DNA of 64,000 bases from Cytobacillus firmus DS1 (GTDB lineage: Bacteria > Bacillota > Bacilli > Bacillales > Cytobacillaceae), in contig NZ_APVL01000001.1 of the NCBI RefSeq assembly GCF_000565285.1, positions 310,001 to 374,000 of the forward strand. Reading direction: 5' to 3'. The position numbers and the translations under genes are program-made. The notes below the pieces were generated by a model, which saw only the letters and a list, made by a program, of their open reading frames with translations, was not told the DNA's origin and searched no databases. Shown here in pieces: positions 10,101 to 18,695 of the stretch (positions within the stretch are counted from its first letter, which is position 1; the number at the start of each line of letters is the position of its first letter).

Positions 10101-10658
10101 GGCCATACTTCTACTGGCATTTCGAGGGATGTAAATGCTGACGGAGAGTCTCCGATGGGGAACCTGATTGCAGATTCCATGATTGCACAGACCAATACAG
10201 ATTTTGCCTTCATGAATTCAGGCGGCGTCCGTGCAGGCATTGACGCTGGAGATATTACTTGGAAAGAAGCTTTTACGGTACAGCCTTTCGGAAATGACCT
10301 TGTGACATTGACATTGACCGGTGCCCAGATTAAAGAACTTTTTGAACAGCAGTGGGGTTCAAAAGAAAGAATCATGCATGTTTCCGGTTTAAAGGTGACG
10401 TATGATTCTTCGAGAGCTGCTGGAGATCGGATCGTTTCTTTAGTAAAGACTGATGGAACGCCAATCGCAGCAGAACAGGAATATTCTGTGACGGTAAACA
10501 ATTATATGGCTGATGGGGGAGACGGCTACAGTGCACTGTTAAACGGCAAGAACCGCACTGTGGATATTGTCGACCTTGATGCTTTAATCAACTACATTAA
10601 GGAACAAAAGGAAGTAAATCCAGCGGTTGAAGGGAGAATTACAAAATTGAATAAATAA
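7140..10658 (+). CDS. yfkN: Secreted bifunctional 2',3'-cyclic-nucleotide phosphodiesterase / 5'-nucleotidase (YfkN-like)
   Basis: A 1172-residue exported enzyme with two complete metallophosphatase plus 5'-nucleotidase-C modules. Module 1 starts at GTTDIHTH with GDLIQGNPLGDY, GNHEFNYG and SGHNHKN. Module 2 starts at INDFHGQ with GDAVGASSP, GNHEFDEG and GGHNHKY. This is the YfkN arrangement: the first half resembles CpdB, the second UshA. A Sec signal peptide covers residues 1-33 (ends SVMA). Start is TTG 7140 with CGAGGAGATG upstream; no better start exists. B. subtilis YfkN is longer and has a sortase-type tail; this protein stops at ITKLNK with no LPxTG or anchor, so it is probably released or held by another means. 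Confidence 0.93.
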   Translation: MKNPARKLGKTILAATMSLSVLAAPVSYDSVMAAKPDHASKPEHKSSHEVSLRILGTTDIHTHLYNYDYYKDAETIEFGLAKTATLIKQARKEAKNTLLFDNGDLIQGNPLGDYKAKVDKLEDGEMHPVFKAMELLDYDAATVGNHEFNYGLDYLDEVLDDSPFPYVNANVYKDDHDQNPKNDENYFKPYKIIKKKVVDEKGRKQVIKVGVIGAVTPQITQWDKANLDGEIITKDIVQSVEANIPKMKKDGADIIIALAHSGMGDAAYAEMEENAAYDLTKIKGIDAVISGHNHKNFPGDFTDLPGVDTKKGTVNGVPFIMPGSWGNQLGVMDLTIAKVKGKWQVKDSQSSLRSIFRSYKNESGATVKESLADADPAILKAVKEEHEGTLNYVRQPVGETTADIHSYFALVKDDPSIQIVTNAQRWYIEKQLIGTPDENTPVLSAGAPFKAGGRNGASYYTYIPEGTIAIKNVADLYLYPNTVATVKIKGADVKEWLEMSAGQFNQIKENEAEEQSLINNDFPTYNYDVIDGVTYEIDVTEPAKYDKDGKQVNADASRIKNLQYNGAPIDPDQEFIVVTNNYRASGTFPGVRNNTAVELYPDENRQAIIDYIREEQTIDPSADANWSFAPVAGEVNVTFESSPDAKNAIAEGSGIGYAGEAANGFAKYSLQFPEPKQFEVQLLGINDFHGQLDTFNAGLNAGGIEYLAAHLKQREAANANTIMLHAGDAVGASSPVSALLQDEPTINMLNEIGFDIGTVGNHEFDEGVDEMLRLINGGAHPKTVEKYGEFEGADFPYVAANVVDETTKEPILDPYIIKEVNGVPIGFIGIAYSDTPGIVTPSGTAGVEFTDEAEAINRYTAELKEQGVKSIVVITHNPAVSDLDGANPQEELAEIANAVDDEVDVMFGGHNHKYTNTVVDGKLLVQSYSYGTAFSDVDLTIDPVSGDIVAKKAEIVSATRDIEPNAEIKEMLDVYIADAAPILNEVIGHTSTGISRDVNADGESPMGNLIADSMIAQTNTDFAFMNSGGVRAGIDAGDITWKEAFTVQPFGNDLVTLTLTGAQIKELFEQQWGSKERIMHVSGLKVTYDSSRAAGDRIVSLVKTDGTPIAAEQEYSVTVNNYMADGGDGYSALLNGKNRTVDIVDLDALINYIKEQKEVNPAVEGRITKLNK

Positions 10659-10666
10659 CAGGAAGG

Positions 10667-10695
10667 GAGCATCGGATCAGTCTGATGCTCTTTTT
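10667..10695 (+). terminator. Intrinsic terminator after yfkN
   Basis: GAGCATC and GATGCTC form the base of a long stem, followed by TTTTTG. Confidence 0.88.
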
Positions 10696-10888
10696 GTGCT
10701 TACCGCAAATAAGTGTAAATACCCAATTCTATTTCTTATGATGGATAAATTAATTCCATTTACCTACTCATATTTTATCAAATTATTAAAATAACAGTAT
10801 TGTTAGACTATTAAAAATCTTATATTAGTTTGATAGAATTAATCTCGCAATCCGAAAATTTAGAAAAATGAAACAGGAGGCTATTAGA

Positions 10889-13279
10889 ATGAGTAATAAG
10901 AATAAACCTTTTAAGGTTGTATCTTCCATTACAGCCAGCACGATGATGGCAGCTGCACTATTTGCGGGATCTTTTGCCGGAACAACAGCAGCTCCTTCAA
11001 AAGTTTCAGCAGACGAACTTTCCGCACCAATTGATTTGAACATTGTGAATGAAGACCGGCTGGGAAAGGCTTTAATAGAAAGAGGGTTAGTTAAAAAGGA
11101 TGCTTCCTCAAAAGAAATAGAAAAGGCAGTAAAAGATTACATAAATGAAAAACAAGGTGAAAAGCAGCCTGGAAGTACCAAAAATAGCCATGACCATAAG
11201 GATGAGTTTGACAAAAAAACAAAAGATTTTTTAACCAAACAAAAAGACAAGCTTTCAAAGCAGCTGAATAAAGGTCATAACAACTATAAAAAGGGCAAAC
11301 CGGACGGCTATGTAAAAGTAGATCCGGCCAAAGAAGCAAACTACAATGGTGATGTCAGAACAGACAAAGTGCTTGTGCTTCTAACTGAATTTGAAGATTT
11401 CAAGCATAACAATGTAACACAGGAAGAGGGCTACATGTACGCTGATGATTTCAGCAAAGAGCACTATGAAAAACTGATGTTTGGCGATACTGAATTTGAA
11501 TTATTTAATGGAGATAAAGTAAAAACATTTAAGCAGTTCTATGAAGAGCAGTCCGGAGGCAGCTACACGGTGGACGGCACTGTGTCTGAATGGCTGACGG
11601 TTCCTGGAAAAGCTAGTGAATATGGTGATGACAGCCCTAACGGAGGCCATGACAATCTATCTCCTCTTGGACCTCGCGACTTAGTAAAAGAGGCTTTAAA
11701 AGCAGCTGTAGACGCTGGAATGGATCTTTCAGAATACGATGAATTTGATCTATATGATTTAGATGGTGATGGAAACCTTAACGAGCCTGATGGATTGGTT
11801 GACCATCTCATGATTATCCACGCTGGTACAGGACAGGAAGCTGGCGGAGGTGCGCTCGGTGATGATGCCATCTGGTCTCACCGCTGGACGCTTGGCGGAG
11901 TATTTGCTGTTCCAAATACAACAGCCGAGGTAGATTACTGGGGCGGAAAAATGGGTGCATTTGATTACACGATTCAGCCTGAAGACGGAGCTGTCGGGGT
12001 GTTTGCCCATGAGTTCGGACATGATTTAGGTTTGCCGGATGAGTATGATACTCAATACACTGGACAAGGCGAGCCGGTTGCTTCATGGTCCATCATGAGT
12101 GGAGGCAGCTGGAACGGCAAAATAGCAGGTACTGAACCAACCAGCTTCTCACCGCAAAACAAAGAATTTTTCCAAAAAGGCATGGGCGGAAACTGGGCTA
12201 ATATTATGGAAGTAAATTATGAAGATATTGATAAAAACGGCTTGGCAACGGTTATTGACCAAAGTGTAACCAAATCTAAAAATCCGGGAATTGTAAAAGT
12301 AAATCTGCCTGAAAAAAAGGTGAAGGGAATTACACCTGCGTTCGGGGAGAAATATTACTACAGCACAAAAGGTGATGACCTTCATACCACTTTGACAACG
12401 CCTGAATTTGACTTAACAGCTGCGAAAGAAGCAGTCTTCAATGCTAAAGTTTATTATGATATTGAGTTTGATTATGATTATCTGACTGTTACTGCAAAAG
12501 CAGCCGATGGGACAGAAACTGAGCTCGATGTAATTGGTGATGATGATACAGATGGCGATGCCCGTGCTGAATCTTCAAAAGGACAATGGGTAGATAAGAC
12601 ATATGACTTAAGCGAGTTTGCCGGTAAAAAAGTTAGCCTGACATTCGAATATGTAACAGATGGCGGCTTAGCATTGGACGGATTTGCGATGGATGAAATC
12701 ACTGTAACTGCTGATGGAAATCTGATTTTCACAGACGATGCTGAAGGCAGCTCTCAGATGACTCTTGACGGATTCATTGTTTCCAACGGAATCAGCTATG
12801 CAAAGAACCATTATTATCTGGAGTGGAGAAATTACGCAGGCTCCGACACGGCCCTTGCCCACTCAAGAGGAGTTAAATACAACACTGGTTTAGTTGTTTG
12901 GTATGCCGATGACAGCCACACAGACAACTGGGTTGGCGTTCATCCTGGGGAAGGTTTCCTTGGAGTGGTGGATTCACATCCGGAAGCCATTACCGGTCTG
13001 TTAGACGGCAAAGAAACAGTATCTCAAAGCACAAGATATCAGATTGCAGATGCTGCGTTCTCCTTGGACAAAGCACCAGCATGGGAAGTAAGTTCTCCAA
13101 CCCGCGGGGATTATGACTACCCTGGCCTTAAAGGAATTTCAGTTTTTGATGATTCCAATAAATACATCAACAGTCTGATTCCTGATGCAGGACGAATTGT
13201 TCCTGAACATGGCTTGAAATTCCAAGTGGTCGGTGAAGCAAAGGACAACTCTGCCGGAGCCGTATGGATTCACAAGTAA
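10889..13279 (+). CDS. Secreted immune inhibitor A-type M6 metalloprotease
   Basis: A 796-residue secreted zinc protease of the InhA/M6 family. A signal peptide spans about residues 1-40 (ends near VSADE). A Lys-rich propeptide-like region follows, then the catalytic domain with [14 protein letters not shown] at residues 374-387 (His374 and His378 as zinc ligands, Glu375 catalytic). A C-terminal beta-rich region contains an LDGFAMDEI segment seen in InhA proteins. Start ATG 10889 is chosen over ATG 10868 because CAGGAGG lies 8 bases upstream of it. InhA proteins degrade host antibacterial peptides or act as general nutrient proteases; which applies here is not visible. Confidence 0.95.
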   Translation: MSNKNKPFKVVSSITASTMMAAALFAGSFAGTTAAPSKVSADELSAPIDLNIVNEDRLGKALIERGLVKKDASSKEIEKAVKDYINEKQGEKQPGSTKNSHDHKDEFDKKTKDFLTKQKDKLSKQLNKGHNNYKKGKPDGYVKVDPAKEANYNGDVRTDKVLVLLTEFEDFKHNNVTQEEGYMYADDFSKEHYEKLMFGDTEFELFNGDKVKTFKQFYEEQSGGSYTVDGTVSEWLTVPGKASEYGDDSPNGGHDNLSPLGPRDLVKEALKAAVDAGMDLSEYDEFDLYDLDGDGNLNEPDGLVDHLMIIHAGTGQEAGGGALGDDAIWSHRWTLGGVFAVPNTTAEVDYWGGKMGAFDYTIQPEDGAVGVFAHEFGHDLGLPDEYDTQYTGQGEPVASWSIMSGGSWNGKIAGTEPTSFSPQNKEFFQKGMGGNWANIMEVNYEDIDKNGLATVIDQSVTKSKNPGIVKVNLPEKKVKGITPAFGEKYYYSTKGDDLHTTLTTPEFDLTAAKEAVFNAKVYYDIEFDYDYLTVTAKAADGTETELDVIGDDDTDGDARAESSKGQWVDKTYDLSEFAGKKVSLTFEYVTDGGLALDGFAMDEITVTADGNLIFTDDAEGSSQMTLDGFIVSNGISYAKNHYYLEWRNYAGSDTALAHSRGVKYNTGLVVWYADDSHTDNWVGVHPGEGFLGVVDSHPEAITGLLDGKETVSQSTRYQIADAAFSLDKAPAWEVSSPTRGDYDYPGLKGISVFDDSNKYINSLIPDAGRIVPEHGLKFQVVGEAKDNSAGAVWIHK

Positions 13280-13284
13280 GATTT

Positions 13285-13323
13285 AAAGGTGCGAATGCCA
13301 GAAGTGGCTTCGCGCCTTTTTCT
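13285..13323 (+). terminator. Intrinsic terminator after the M6 protease
   Basis: AAAGGTGCGAA and TTCGCGCCTTT pair as an interrupted stem, followed by TTTT. Confidence 0.85.
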
Positions 13324-13353
13324 GTTATGGGTAGACAACTTCCTGCCTATAAG

Positions 13354-13381
13354 CTAGTATCATTACCGATACTAGTTTTTT
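13354..13381 (+). terminator. Second terminator-like hairpin, in the helicase leader
   Basis: CTAGTATC and GATACTAG form a perfect 8-bp stem around CATTACC-type loop bases, followed by six T. It lies 30 bases after the protease terminator and about 65 bases before the helicase start, so it is either a backup terminator or a leader attenuator of the helicase gene. Confidence 0.6.
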
Positions 13382-13445
13382 CCGATTTTCGGCTATACTA
13401 AATATAATTATCTGATTACACGCAATAAAGTTAAAGGAGTAACAT

Positions 13446-14570
13446 ATGACACAATCTTTTATTGAAAATATGAAGCCATTTATCCAGGAGGCATGGAAAA
13501 AGTCTGCATTTGCGCAGCCGACGACCATTCAGGCAGAAGCGGTTCCGCCGGCTTTGGAAGGCAGGGATATTATTGCCGAGTCACCGACTGGAACAGGCAA
13601 GACGCTTGCTTACCTGCTGCCGGTACTGGAAAAAATCGATCCGGATAAACAGGCGGTACAGGCTGTTATTTTAGCCTCTTCACAGGAGCTTGTGATGCAG
13701 ATACTTAGCGAGATCCAAAAATGGGCTGAAGGCAGCGGAATTAAAGCCGCGTCTTTTATCGGCGGAGCCAATGTGAAAAGGCAGCTTGAAAAATTGAAGA
13801 AGCATCCGCATATTGCTTTAGGAACGCCGGGACGGGTGCTGGAGCTGATTAAACAGAAAAAGCTGAAAATGCATGAAGTCAAAACCGTTGTCCTTGATGA
13901 AGGCGATCAGCTTCTTGTTAAGGAACACACTCAGACGGTTCAAAACATTGTTAAATCTACACTTAAAGAACGCCAGGTGCTGCTGTTTTCAGCGACACTG
14001 CCGCCTGTTGTTGAGCAGCTTGCAAAAGAACTGACAGCAGATGCTGAAGTCATTCGTGTCGAGAAAGATGAAACCATTCAGGCTGAAGGTGTGGACCATA
14101 TTTACTTTGTAGCAGAAGCGCGGGACAAAATCAAAATGCTCGAAAAGATCTCAAGGCTTGAAGACATAAAGGCACTGGTATTTGTCAAGGATATCGGCAA
14201 CCTAACCGTTATGGCAGAAAAGCTTGATTTTAAGAGTATAGCTTCAAGCACTCTGCACAGCGACCTGAGCAAATTTGACAGGCAGAAAGCCATCAAGAAC
14301 TTCCGCACGGGCAAAACGAATATGCTGATTGCCACAGATGTTGCGGCAAGAGGGCTGGATATCAAAGGAGTTACCCATGTTGTACATTTCGACTTCCCGA
14401 AGGATATGAATCAATATGTCCACCGCTCGGGAAGAACAGGAAGATTCGGCGCAGGCGGAACCGTTATTTCTCTCGTCACTGAAAGAGAAGAGCGCGAACT
14501 AAAAAAAATGGCGAAAGAACTGGGCCTCACCGCAGAAAAGAAAGTCATGCGCGGCGGCCAAATCGTATAA
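13446..14570 (+). CDS. DEAD-box ATP-dependent RNA helicase (YfmL-like)
   Basis: A 374-residue minimal helicase core: motif I SPTGTGKT, GTPGR (Ib), motif II, SAT (III), ARGLD (V) and HRSGRTGRFG (VI). Motif II reads DEGD rather than DEAD. The C-terminus ends shortly after the core (MRGGQIV), so there is no basic or DbpA-type RNA-binding extension. Length and lack of extension match B. subtilis YfmL, which helps late ribosome assembly. AAGGAG precedes ATG 13446. Monocistronic between two hairpins. Confidence 0.88.
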   Translation: MTQSFIENMKPFIQEAWKKSAFAQPTTIQAEAVPPALEGRDIIAESPTGTGKTLAYLLPVLEKIDPDKQAVQAVILASSQELVMQILSEIQKWAEGSGIKAASFIGGANVKRQLEKLKKHPHIALGTPGRVLELIKQKKLKMHEVKTVVLDEGDQLLVKEHTQTVQNIVKSTLKERQVLLFSATLPPVVEQLAKELTADAEVIRVEKDETIQAEGVDHIYFVAEARDKIKMLEKISRLEDIKALVFVKDIGNLTVMAEKLDFKSIASSTLHSDLSKFDRQKAIKNFRTGKTNMLIATDVAARGLDIKGVTHVVHFDFPKDMNQYVHRSGRTGRFGAGGTVISLVTEREERELKKMAKELGLTAEKKVMRGGQIV

Positions 14571-14575
14571 AAATC

Positions 14576-14617
14576 AAGTGCCGGGCACCTAAATGAGTTG
14601 GTGTCCGGCACTTTTTT
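14576..14617 (+). terminator. Intrinsic terminator after the helicase
   Basis: AAGTGCCGG and CCGGCACTT form the base of a 14-bp imperfect stem, followed by TTTTTT. Confidence 0.92.
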
Positions 14618-14690
14618 AAAAAGGAATTTCTCCTTTCCTCAGCGAATTAGTAAGTGGAGCTTTATTTCACTAAAGAATAAGGGGAAATCA

Positions 14691-16175
14691 ATGATGGAGA
14701 ATCCAAGACTAAAGAGTTTTCAAGATGGCTATTTGCTTGAAGCCACGATAGATGAATTGCAGGAAAAAATGCGGAATGGGGAAATTACCTCCAAAGAACT
14801 TGTATTGATGTATATGAACCGAATTGGACAGCTGGATCAAAACATTCATTCTGTTTTAGAGCTCAATCCGGATGCCCTGCATATTGCAGCTGCTCTTGAT
14901 GCGGAAAGAGAAGAGAAAGGGCCGCGCAGCCCTCTTCACGGCATTCCCATATTGTTAAAGGATAATATTGATACAGGAGACAAAATGCAGACAACTGCCG
15001 GGTCGCTTGCTTTAAAGGGTCACTGTGCACAAAGTGATTCATTTGTGGCATCTCAATTAAGACGAGCGGGAGCTGTTATTCTAGGAAAAACGAATATGAC
15101 AGAATGGGCCAATTTTATGACAGAAGGGATGCCGAGCGGATACAGCTCACGGGGCGGACAGACCTTAAATCCTTATGGGCCTGGGAAGTTTGATGTAGGA
15201 GGCTCAAGTGCCGGATCCGGTGCCGCTATTGCCGCTAATTTTGCAGCCGCAGCCATTGGAACGGAGACATCAGGCTCCATACTAAGTCCAGCCAGCCAGA
15301 ATTCTCTCGTTGGAATAAAGCCGACAGTCGGACTTGTCAGCCGAACCGGGATTATTCCAATTGCCCATAGCCAGGACACTGCCGGGCCTATGGCAAGAAC
15401 GGTAAAGGATGCAGCATTATTATTGAACGTGCTGGCAGTCTCTGATGAAAATGATCCGGTTACTCTGACAAATCAGAATCTGCAGGGGACGGATTTTACC
15501 GCTTTCCTTGATGAAAATGGACTGTATGGCGCACGAATCGGCATTGCCAGAGAGACTTATTTTGACTACCTAAGTTCAGAGAAGCTCGCCGTTATGAATC
15601 AAGCTGTAGCCCGGTTAAATGAACTGGGGGCAGAGGTGATAGACGAAATAGTGATTCCTTCCACAAAAACTGATTGGAGCTACGACGTCCTGACTTATGA
15701 ATTTAAAGCGGATGTGAATGCCTATCTGCGGACTGTCGCACCGCATCTTCATATTCGCACCCTGTCCGATGTCATTGATTTTAATGAAAAAAACAGCGGA
15801 AAGTGCTTAAAATACGGTCAATCCATTCTGATTGAAGCGGAGGAAACAAGCGGAGATTTAACGGAAATGGCCTATATATCAGCACTTGAGAAGGATATCT
15901 ATTTTTCAGGGGAGCAAGGCATTGACTGCGTTATGCAAGAGCATAATCTGGATGCCATCGTGTTCCCTAATAATTATGGAGCAGGCATCCCTGCAAAAGC
16001 GGGATATCCATCCATCACAGTACCGGCCGGGTATACCCCCGAAGGAGAGCCGGTGGGCATCACATTTACAGGACTTGCCTACAGTGAGCCGCTCCTGATT
16101 AAACTTGCTTATGCCTTTGAACAGGCTACGAGGTATAGAAAAGCACCTGAACTTGGAGTATTGGCATCAGAATAA
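14691..16175 (+). CDS. Amidase signature family amidohydrolase
   Basis: A 494-residue amidase-signature enzyme hydrolysing a C-N amide bond. The Ser-cisSer-Lys triad is visible: Lys in PILLKDNID, the middle Ser in VGGSSAGSG and the nucleophile Ser in TETSGSI. The protein is GatA-like in fold but no gatB or gatC is adjacent, and the ends differ, so it is more likely a stand-alone amidase (for example peptide or aryl amides). AAGGGGA precedes the double ATG at 14691/14694. The frame is open back to 14598, but that part overlaps the preceding terminator and is not used. Confidence 0.9.
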   Translation: MMENPRLKSFQDGYLLEATIDELQEKMRNGEITSKELVLMYMNRIGQLDQNIHSVLELNPDALHIAAALDAEREEKGPRSPLHGIPILLKDNIDTGDKMQTTAGSLALKGHCAQSDSFVASQLRRAGAVILGKTNMTEWANFMTEGMPSGYSSRGGQTLNPYGPGKFDVGGSSAGSGAAIAANFAAAAIGTETSGSILSPASQNSLVGIKPTVGLVSRTGIIPIAHSQDTAGPMARTVKDAALLLNVLAVSDENDPVTLTNQNLQGTDFTAFLDENGLYGARIGIARETYFDYLSSEKLAVMNQAVARLNELGAEVIDEIVIPSTKTDWSYDVLTYEFKADVNAYLRTVAPHLHIRTLSDVIDFNEKNSGKCLKYGQSILIEAEETSGDLTEMAYISALEKDIYFSGEQGIDCVMQEHNLDAIVFPNNYGAGIPAKAGYPSITVPAGYTPEGEPVGITFTGLAYSEPLLIKLAYAFEQATRYRKAPELGVLASE

Positions 16176-16230
16176 CTGCTCCATAATTGACTCATACTAC
16201 TCCTGATAAAACAAAAAAGGAGCAGATGAT

Positions 16231-16365
16231 ATGGGCAGAACCAAACTTGGAAATGGCAATGCACAGCGCAATAACAATAAACACAGACCGCAGCGCACAA
16301 GCGAAGAGCTTGTTGAATTCACAACCGGCAGCAAAGAAAAGAAAGAAAACAACGTGCAGGACTGA
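16231..16365 (+). CDS. Small basic hydrophilic protein, 44 residues, unknown
   Basis: Begins MGRTKLGNGNAQRNNNKHRP and ends KENNVQD. AAGGAG lies eight bases before ATG 16231 and a strong terminator follows the stop, which together argue for a real gene. It is rich in Asn, Lys and Arg and has no membrane segment. The composition recalls small acid-soluble spore proteins, but I do not recognise a specific family. Confidence 0.7.
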   Translation: MGRTKLGNGNAQRNNNKHRPQRTSEELVEFTTGSKEKKENNVQD

Positions 16366-16368
16366 TGA

Positions 16369-16399
16369 AAAATCCTCCTTTTTAAAGGGGGATTTTTTT
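16369..16399 (+). terminator. Intrinsic terminator after the 44-residue gene
   Basis: AAATCCTCC and GGGGGATTT pair, with TTTTTTT following. Confidence 0.88.
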
Positions 16400-16405
16400 G
16401 CTGCA

Positions 16406-16618
16406 GCTATCCGAAAAAAAAACGAGCTATCTGCAAGTAATATCCAGTTATCAGAAAGTAAAAGCGGGCTCCTGCAGTTCAACATCTATATGGCAGCCGT
16501 ATTTACAGCCCAAATGTCTAACCGCACATAAAATGAGCTATCCGCACAGAAAAAATCTTATATGCACATAAAATTCAGCTATCTGCACAGAAAATAGGTT
16601 TATCCGCACATAAATGGA
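16406..16618. repeat. Degenerate 20-21-bp repeat array (small)
   Basis: About eight or nine imperfect units of the form GCTATCYGCACAKAAAATNNN run through this convergent intergenic stretch. The clearest copies start at about 16529, 16570 and 16601 (GCTATCCGCACAGAAAA, GCTATCTGCACAGAAAA, TTATCCGCACATAAAT). Copies toward the left are eroded. The TGCAMAKA core and period match the large array at 49.7-50.9 kb. Confidence 0.75.
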
Positions 16619-16654
16619 TGGGAATCCGATCAATTACCCCAAATTCCACAAAAA

Positions 16655-16680
16655 AGACAGTTTCCCATGGGAGACTGTCT
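16655..16680 (-). terminator. Terminator of the Rieske oxidoreductase gene
   Basis: AGACAGT and ACTGTCT form the base of a hairpin around TCCCATGGGA; on the minus strand it is followed by six T. Confidence 0.88.
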
Positions 16681-16691
16681 AAAAAATATTA

Positions 16692-18218
16692 TTATTCTTC
16701 AACCTTTTTCAGCGGTTTGGCAGCAGGACCTTCCACAACGGTTCCATCATAGGAAAAGCGGGAGCCGTGGCATGGGCAGTCCCATGTGCGGTCACCATGG
16801 TTCCATTCGCATTCACATCCCATGTGGGTGCAGGTTGTGTCAACAAGGTGAAGGCTGCCTTCAGGATCCCTGTATGCTCCTGTCCGTTTGCCTTTGATCA
16901 TCACGACGCCGCCCTCATCATGTGATAGATCTCCTGTTTCTTTTGGCACGAATTCAAGCTTGCCTTTGATCAGCTGTCCGGCAACATCTGTATTGGCTGC
17001 GATAAATTTTTTGATGCTTGGGTCAGCCTGGAATCTCGATGGCGTAAACAGTTCGGCATAAGGATTGGCTCTTTCCATAATCTGATCCTTTATCAGCATG
17101 GCAGCTGCTGTCCCGTTTGTCATACCCCATTTCCGGTAGCCTGTTGCGACAAAGATATTCTTCTGTTTGGACGTGATCGGGCCGATATAAGGGACCTTAT
17201 CAAGTGTGTATAAATCCTGGGCAGACCATCGATAAGGATAATCGGTTATACCAAGCACCTCTTCCGCAAAGACTTCCAGGGCGTCGTAGTGCTTCATCGT
17301 ATCCGGCCCATGGCCTGTCTTGTGGCTGTCGCCGCTCACTAAAATGAGTTTGTCTCCATTATAGGGTGTGTACCTCAGCGAGCGGGTCGGTGAATCGGCA
17401 CTGTAATACATGCCTCCAGGGAAGTCCTCTTTAATTTTTACGCCAAGTACATAAGATCTCTCCGGAGATAATCTGGAAAAATAAAACCCTTTCATATCGG
17501 CAAAAGGGAAGTGGGAAGCCGCAATAACATATTTGCATTTCAGGCGATGGCCATCTCTTGTTACAACATCAGGAAGACTGCCTTCTTCAATATCTGCGGC
17601 TGTTGTATTTTCATAAACAATTCCGCCCATATCCACAAAGTCTTTAAGGAGCTTTTTCAGGTATTTCACCGGATGAAACTGGGCCTGGTCATACATGGAA
17701 AGTACGGTTTTCGTGTTGATGTTAAACGGGATGCTCTCCTTCATTCCGTGTGGGATTCCGAGTTTTTCATAGGCTTGCCGCTCTTTATCGACTTTTTGTT
17801 CATAATTTTCCGATACAGCATAGATGATTGCTTCTTCATTACTGAAGTCGCATTCAATTTGTTTTTCAGTTACTGTGTTCCGGACGAGATTCAGTGCATC
17901 AGCCGAAGCCTGATAATAGAGCTTGGCTTTTTCCAAACCAAAGTGGCTGATCAATTCATCATATATTAAGCCATGCTGTGCCGTCACTTTGGCTGTTGTA
18001 TGGCCAGTGGTGCCGTTCAGGATATTGCCGGCTTCAAGAATTGCCACTTTAAAGCCTTCCTTGGCAAGAAGGTACCCTGCTGTAATCCCGGTAATGCCTC
18101 CGCCGACAATCGCAATGTCCGCATGAGCATCTTCTCTGAGTTTGTCAAAGGCAGGAAGTTCCTCTTCCCTCCAATATGGCTCCGGATATTGGGGTGTTTT
18201 GTGGTTGGATGTCGTCAT
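16692..18218 (-). CDS. FAD-dependent oxidoreductase with C-terminal Rieske [2Fe-2S] domain (YhfW-like)
   Basis: A 508-residue two-domain protein. The N-terminal DadA/glycine-oxidase-like flavoprotein domain has the dinucleotide motif IAIVGGGITGITAGYLLA and the GTTGHTTAKVT segment. The last 90 residues form a Rieske domain with CTHMGC and CPCHGSRF as cluster ligands. This fusion matches B. subtilis YhfW; the substrate is unknown. Start is ATG at 18218, directly after AGGAGGACAG; the frame extends upstream to 18278 without another good site. It is monocistronic, with its own terminator at 16655. Confidence 0.9.
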   Translation of the reverse strand: MTTSNHKTPQYPEPYWREEELPAFDKLREDAHADIAIVGGGITGITAGYLLAKEGFKVAILEAGNILNGTTGHTTAKVTAQHGLIYDELISHFGLEKAKLYYQASADALNLVRNTVTEKQIECDFSNEEAIIYAVSENYEQKVDKERQAYEKLGIPHGMKESIPFNINTKTVLSMYDQAQFHPVKYLKKLLKDFVDMGGIVYENTTAADIEEGSLPDVVTRDGHRLKCKYVIAASHFPFADMKGFYFSRLSPERSYVLGVKIKEDFPGGMYYSADSPTRSLRYTPYNGDKLILVSGDSHKTGHGPDTMKHYDALEVFAEEVLGITDYPYRWSAQDLYTLDKVPYIGPITSKQKNIFVATGYRKWGMTNGTAAAMLIKDQIMERANPYAELFTPSRFQADPSIKKFIAANTDVAGQLIKGKLEFVPKETGDLSHDEGGVVMIKGKRTGAYRDPEGSLHLVDTTCTHMGCECEWNHGDRTWDCPCHGSRFSYDGTVVEGPAAKPLKKVEE

Positions 18219-18414
18219 ATCTGTCCTCCTACGGTATATTCGTACATAATTTTTCCTGTAAACCCTATTTATATACAATTTCTCCTTCTCTAACCATACC
18301 CAAATAATTGTTAATTAATCCGGTGGAAATGGTAAACGGTTTTTTCTTTTATTCTGGATAAAATGTGCAGACCGAGAAAAGATATACAATATCCAATGTT
18401 AACGGGGTACAGTC

Positions 18415-18645
18415 ATGATTACATTTAGCTATCTGACCATTTTTCTGCTCTTGGCTATATTGAGCACTATATTTGATATGAAAATATTTGATTATACGTT
18501 TTTTGAATCTTTGAGGAATCTGCTGTTTTCAGAGATTGCCACTGGAAGAATGATTATTATTTTTACTGTTTTGATTGGATTGGCCTCGAGTGCCGCTGTT
18601 GATTTCCGCCTTTTGAAAGCCAGGAAAAAGAAGCACCCATCATAG
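18415..18645 (+). CDS. Small two-helix membrane protein, candidate germinant-receptor D subunit
   Basis: A 76-residue protein with two predicted membrane helices (about 3-22 and 44-63) and a basic tail (KARKKKHPS). It lies 50 bases upstream of the germinant receptor B gene on the same strand. Bacillus germinant receptor operons often carry a D gene coding a roughly 75-residue two-helix protein that tunes receptor activity; length, topology and position fit that class, but sequence identity was not tested. The ribosome binding site is weak (GGGG). Confidence 0.65.
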   Translation: MITFSYLTIFLLLAILSTIFDMKIFDYTFFESLRNLLFSEIATGRMIIIFTVLIGLASSAAVDFRLLKARKKKHPS

Positions 18646-18695
18646 AAACGCTTGCTTAATTGAACGTACACATCTTAAAAGGGATTGGTGATGGA

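Noticed and set aside
14691-16175. GatA subunit of the tRNA amidotransferase
   Set aside because: No gatC or gatB neighbours, and the ends differ from GatA; a stand-alone amidase is more likely.
16187-16531. 114-codon plus-strand frame after the amidase gene
   Set aside because: It overlaps the better supported 44-residue gene, its terminator and the small repeat array.
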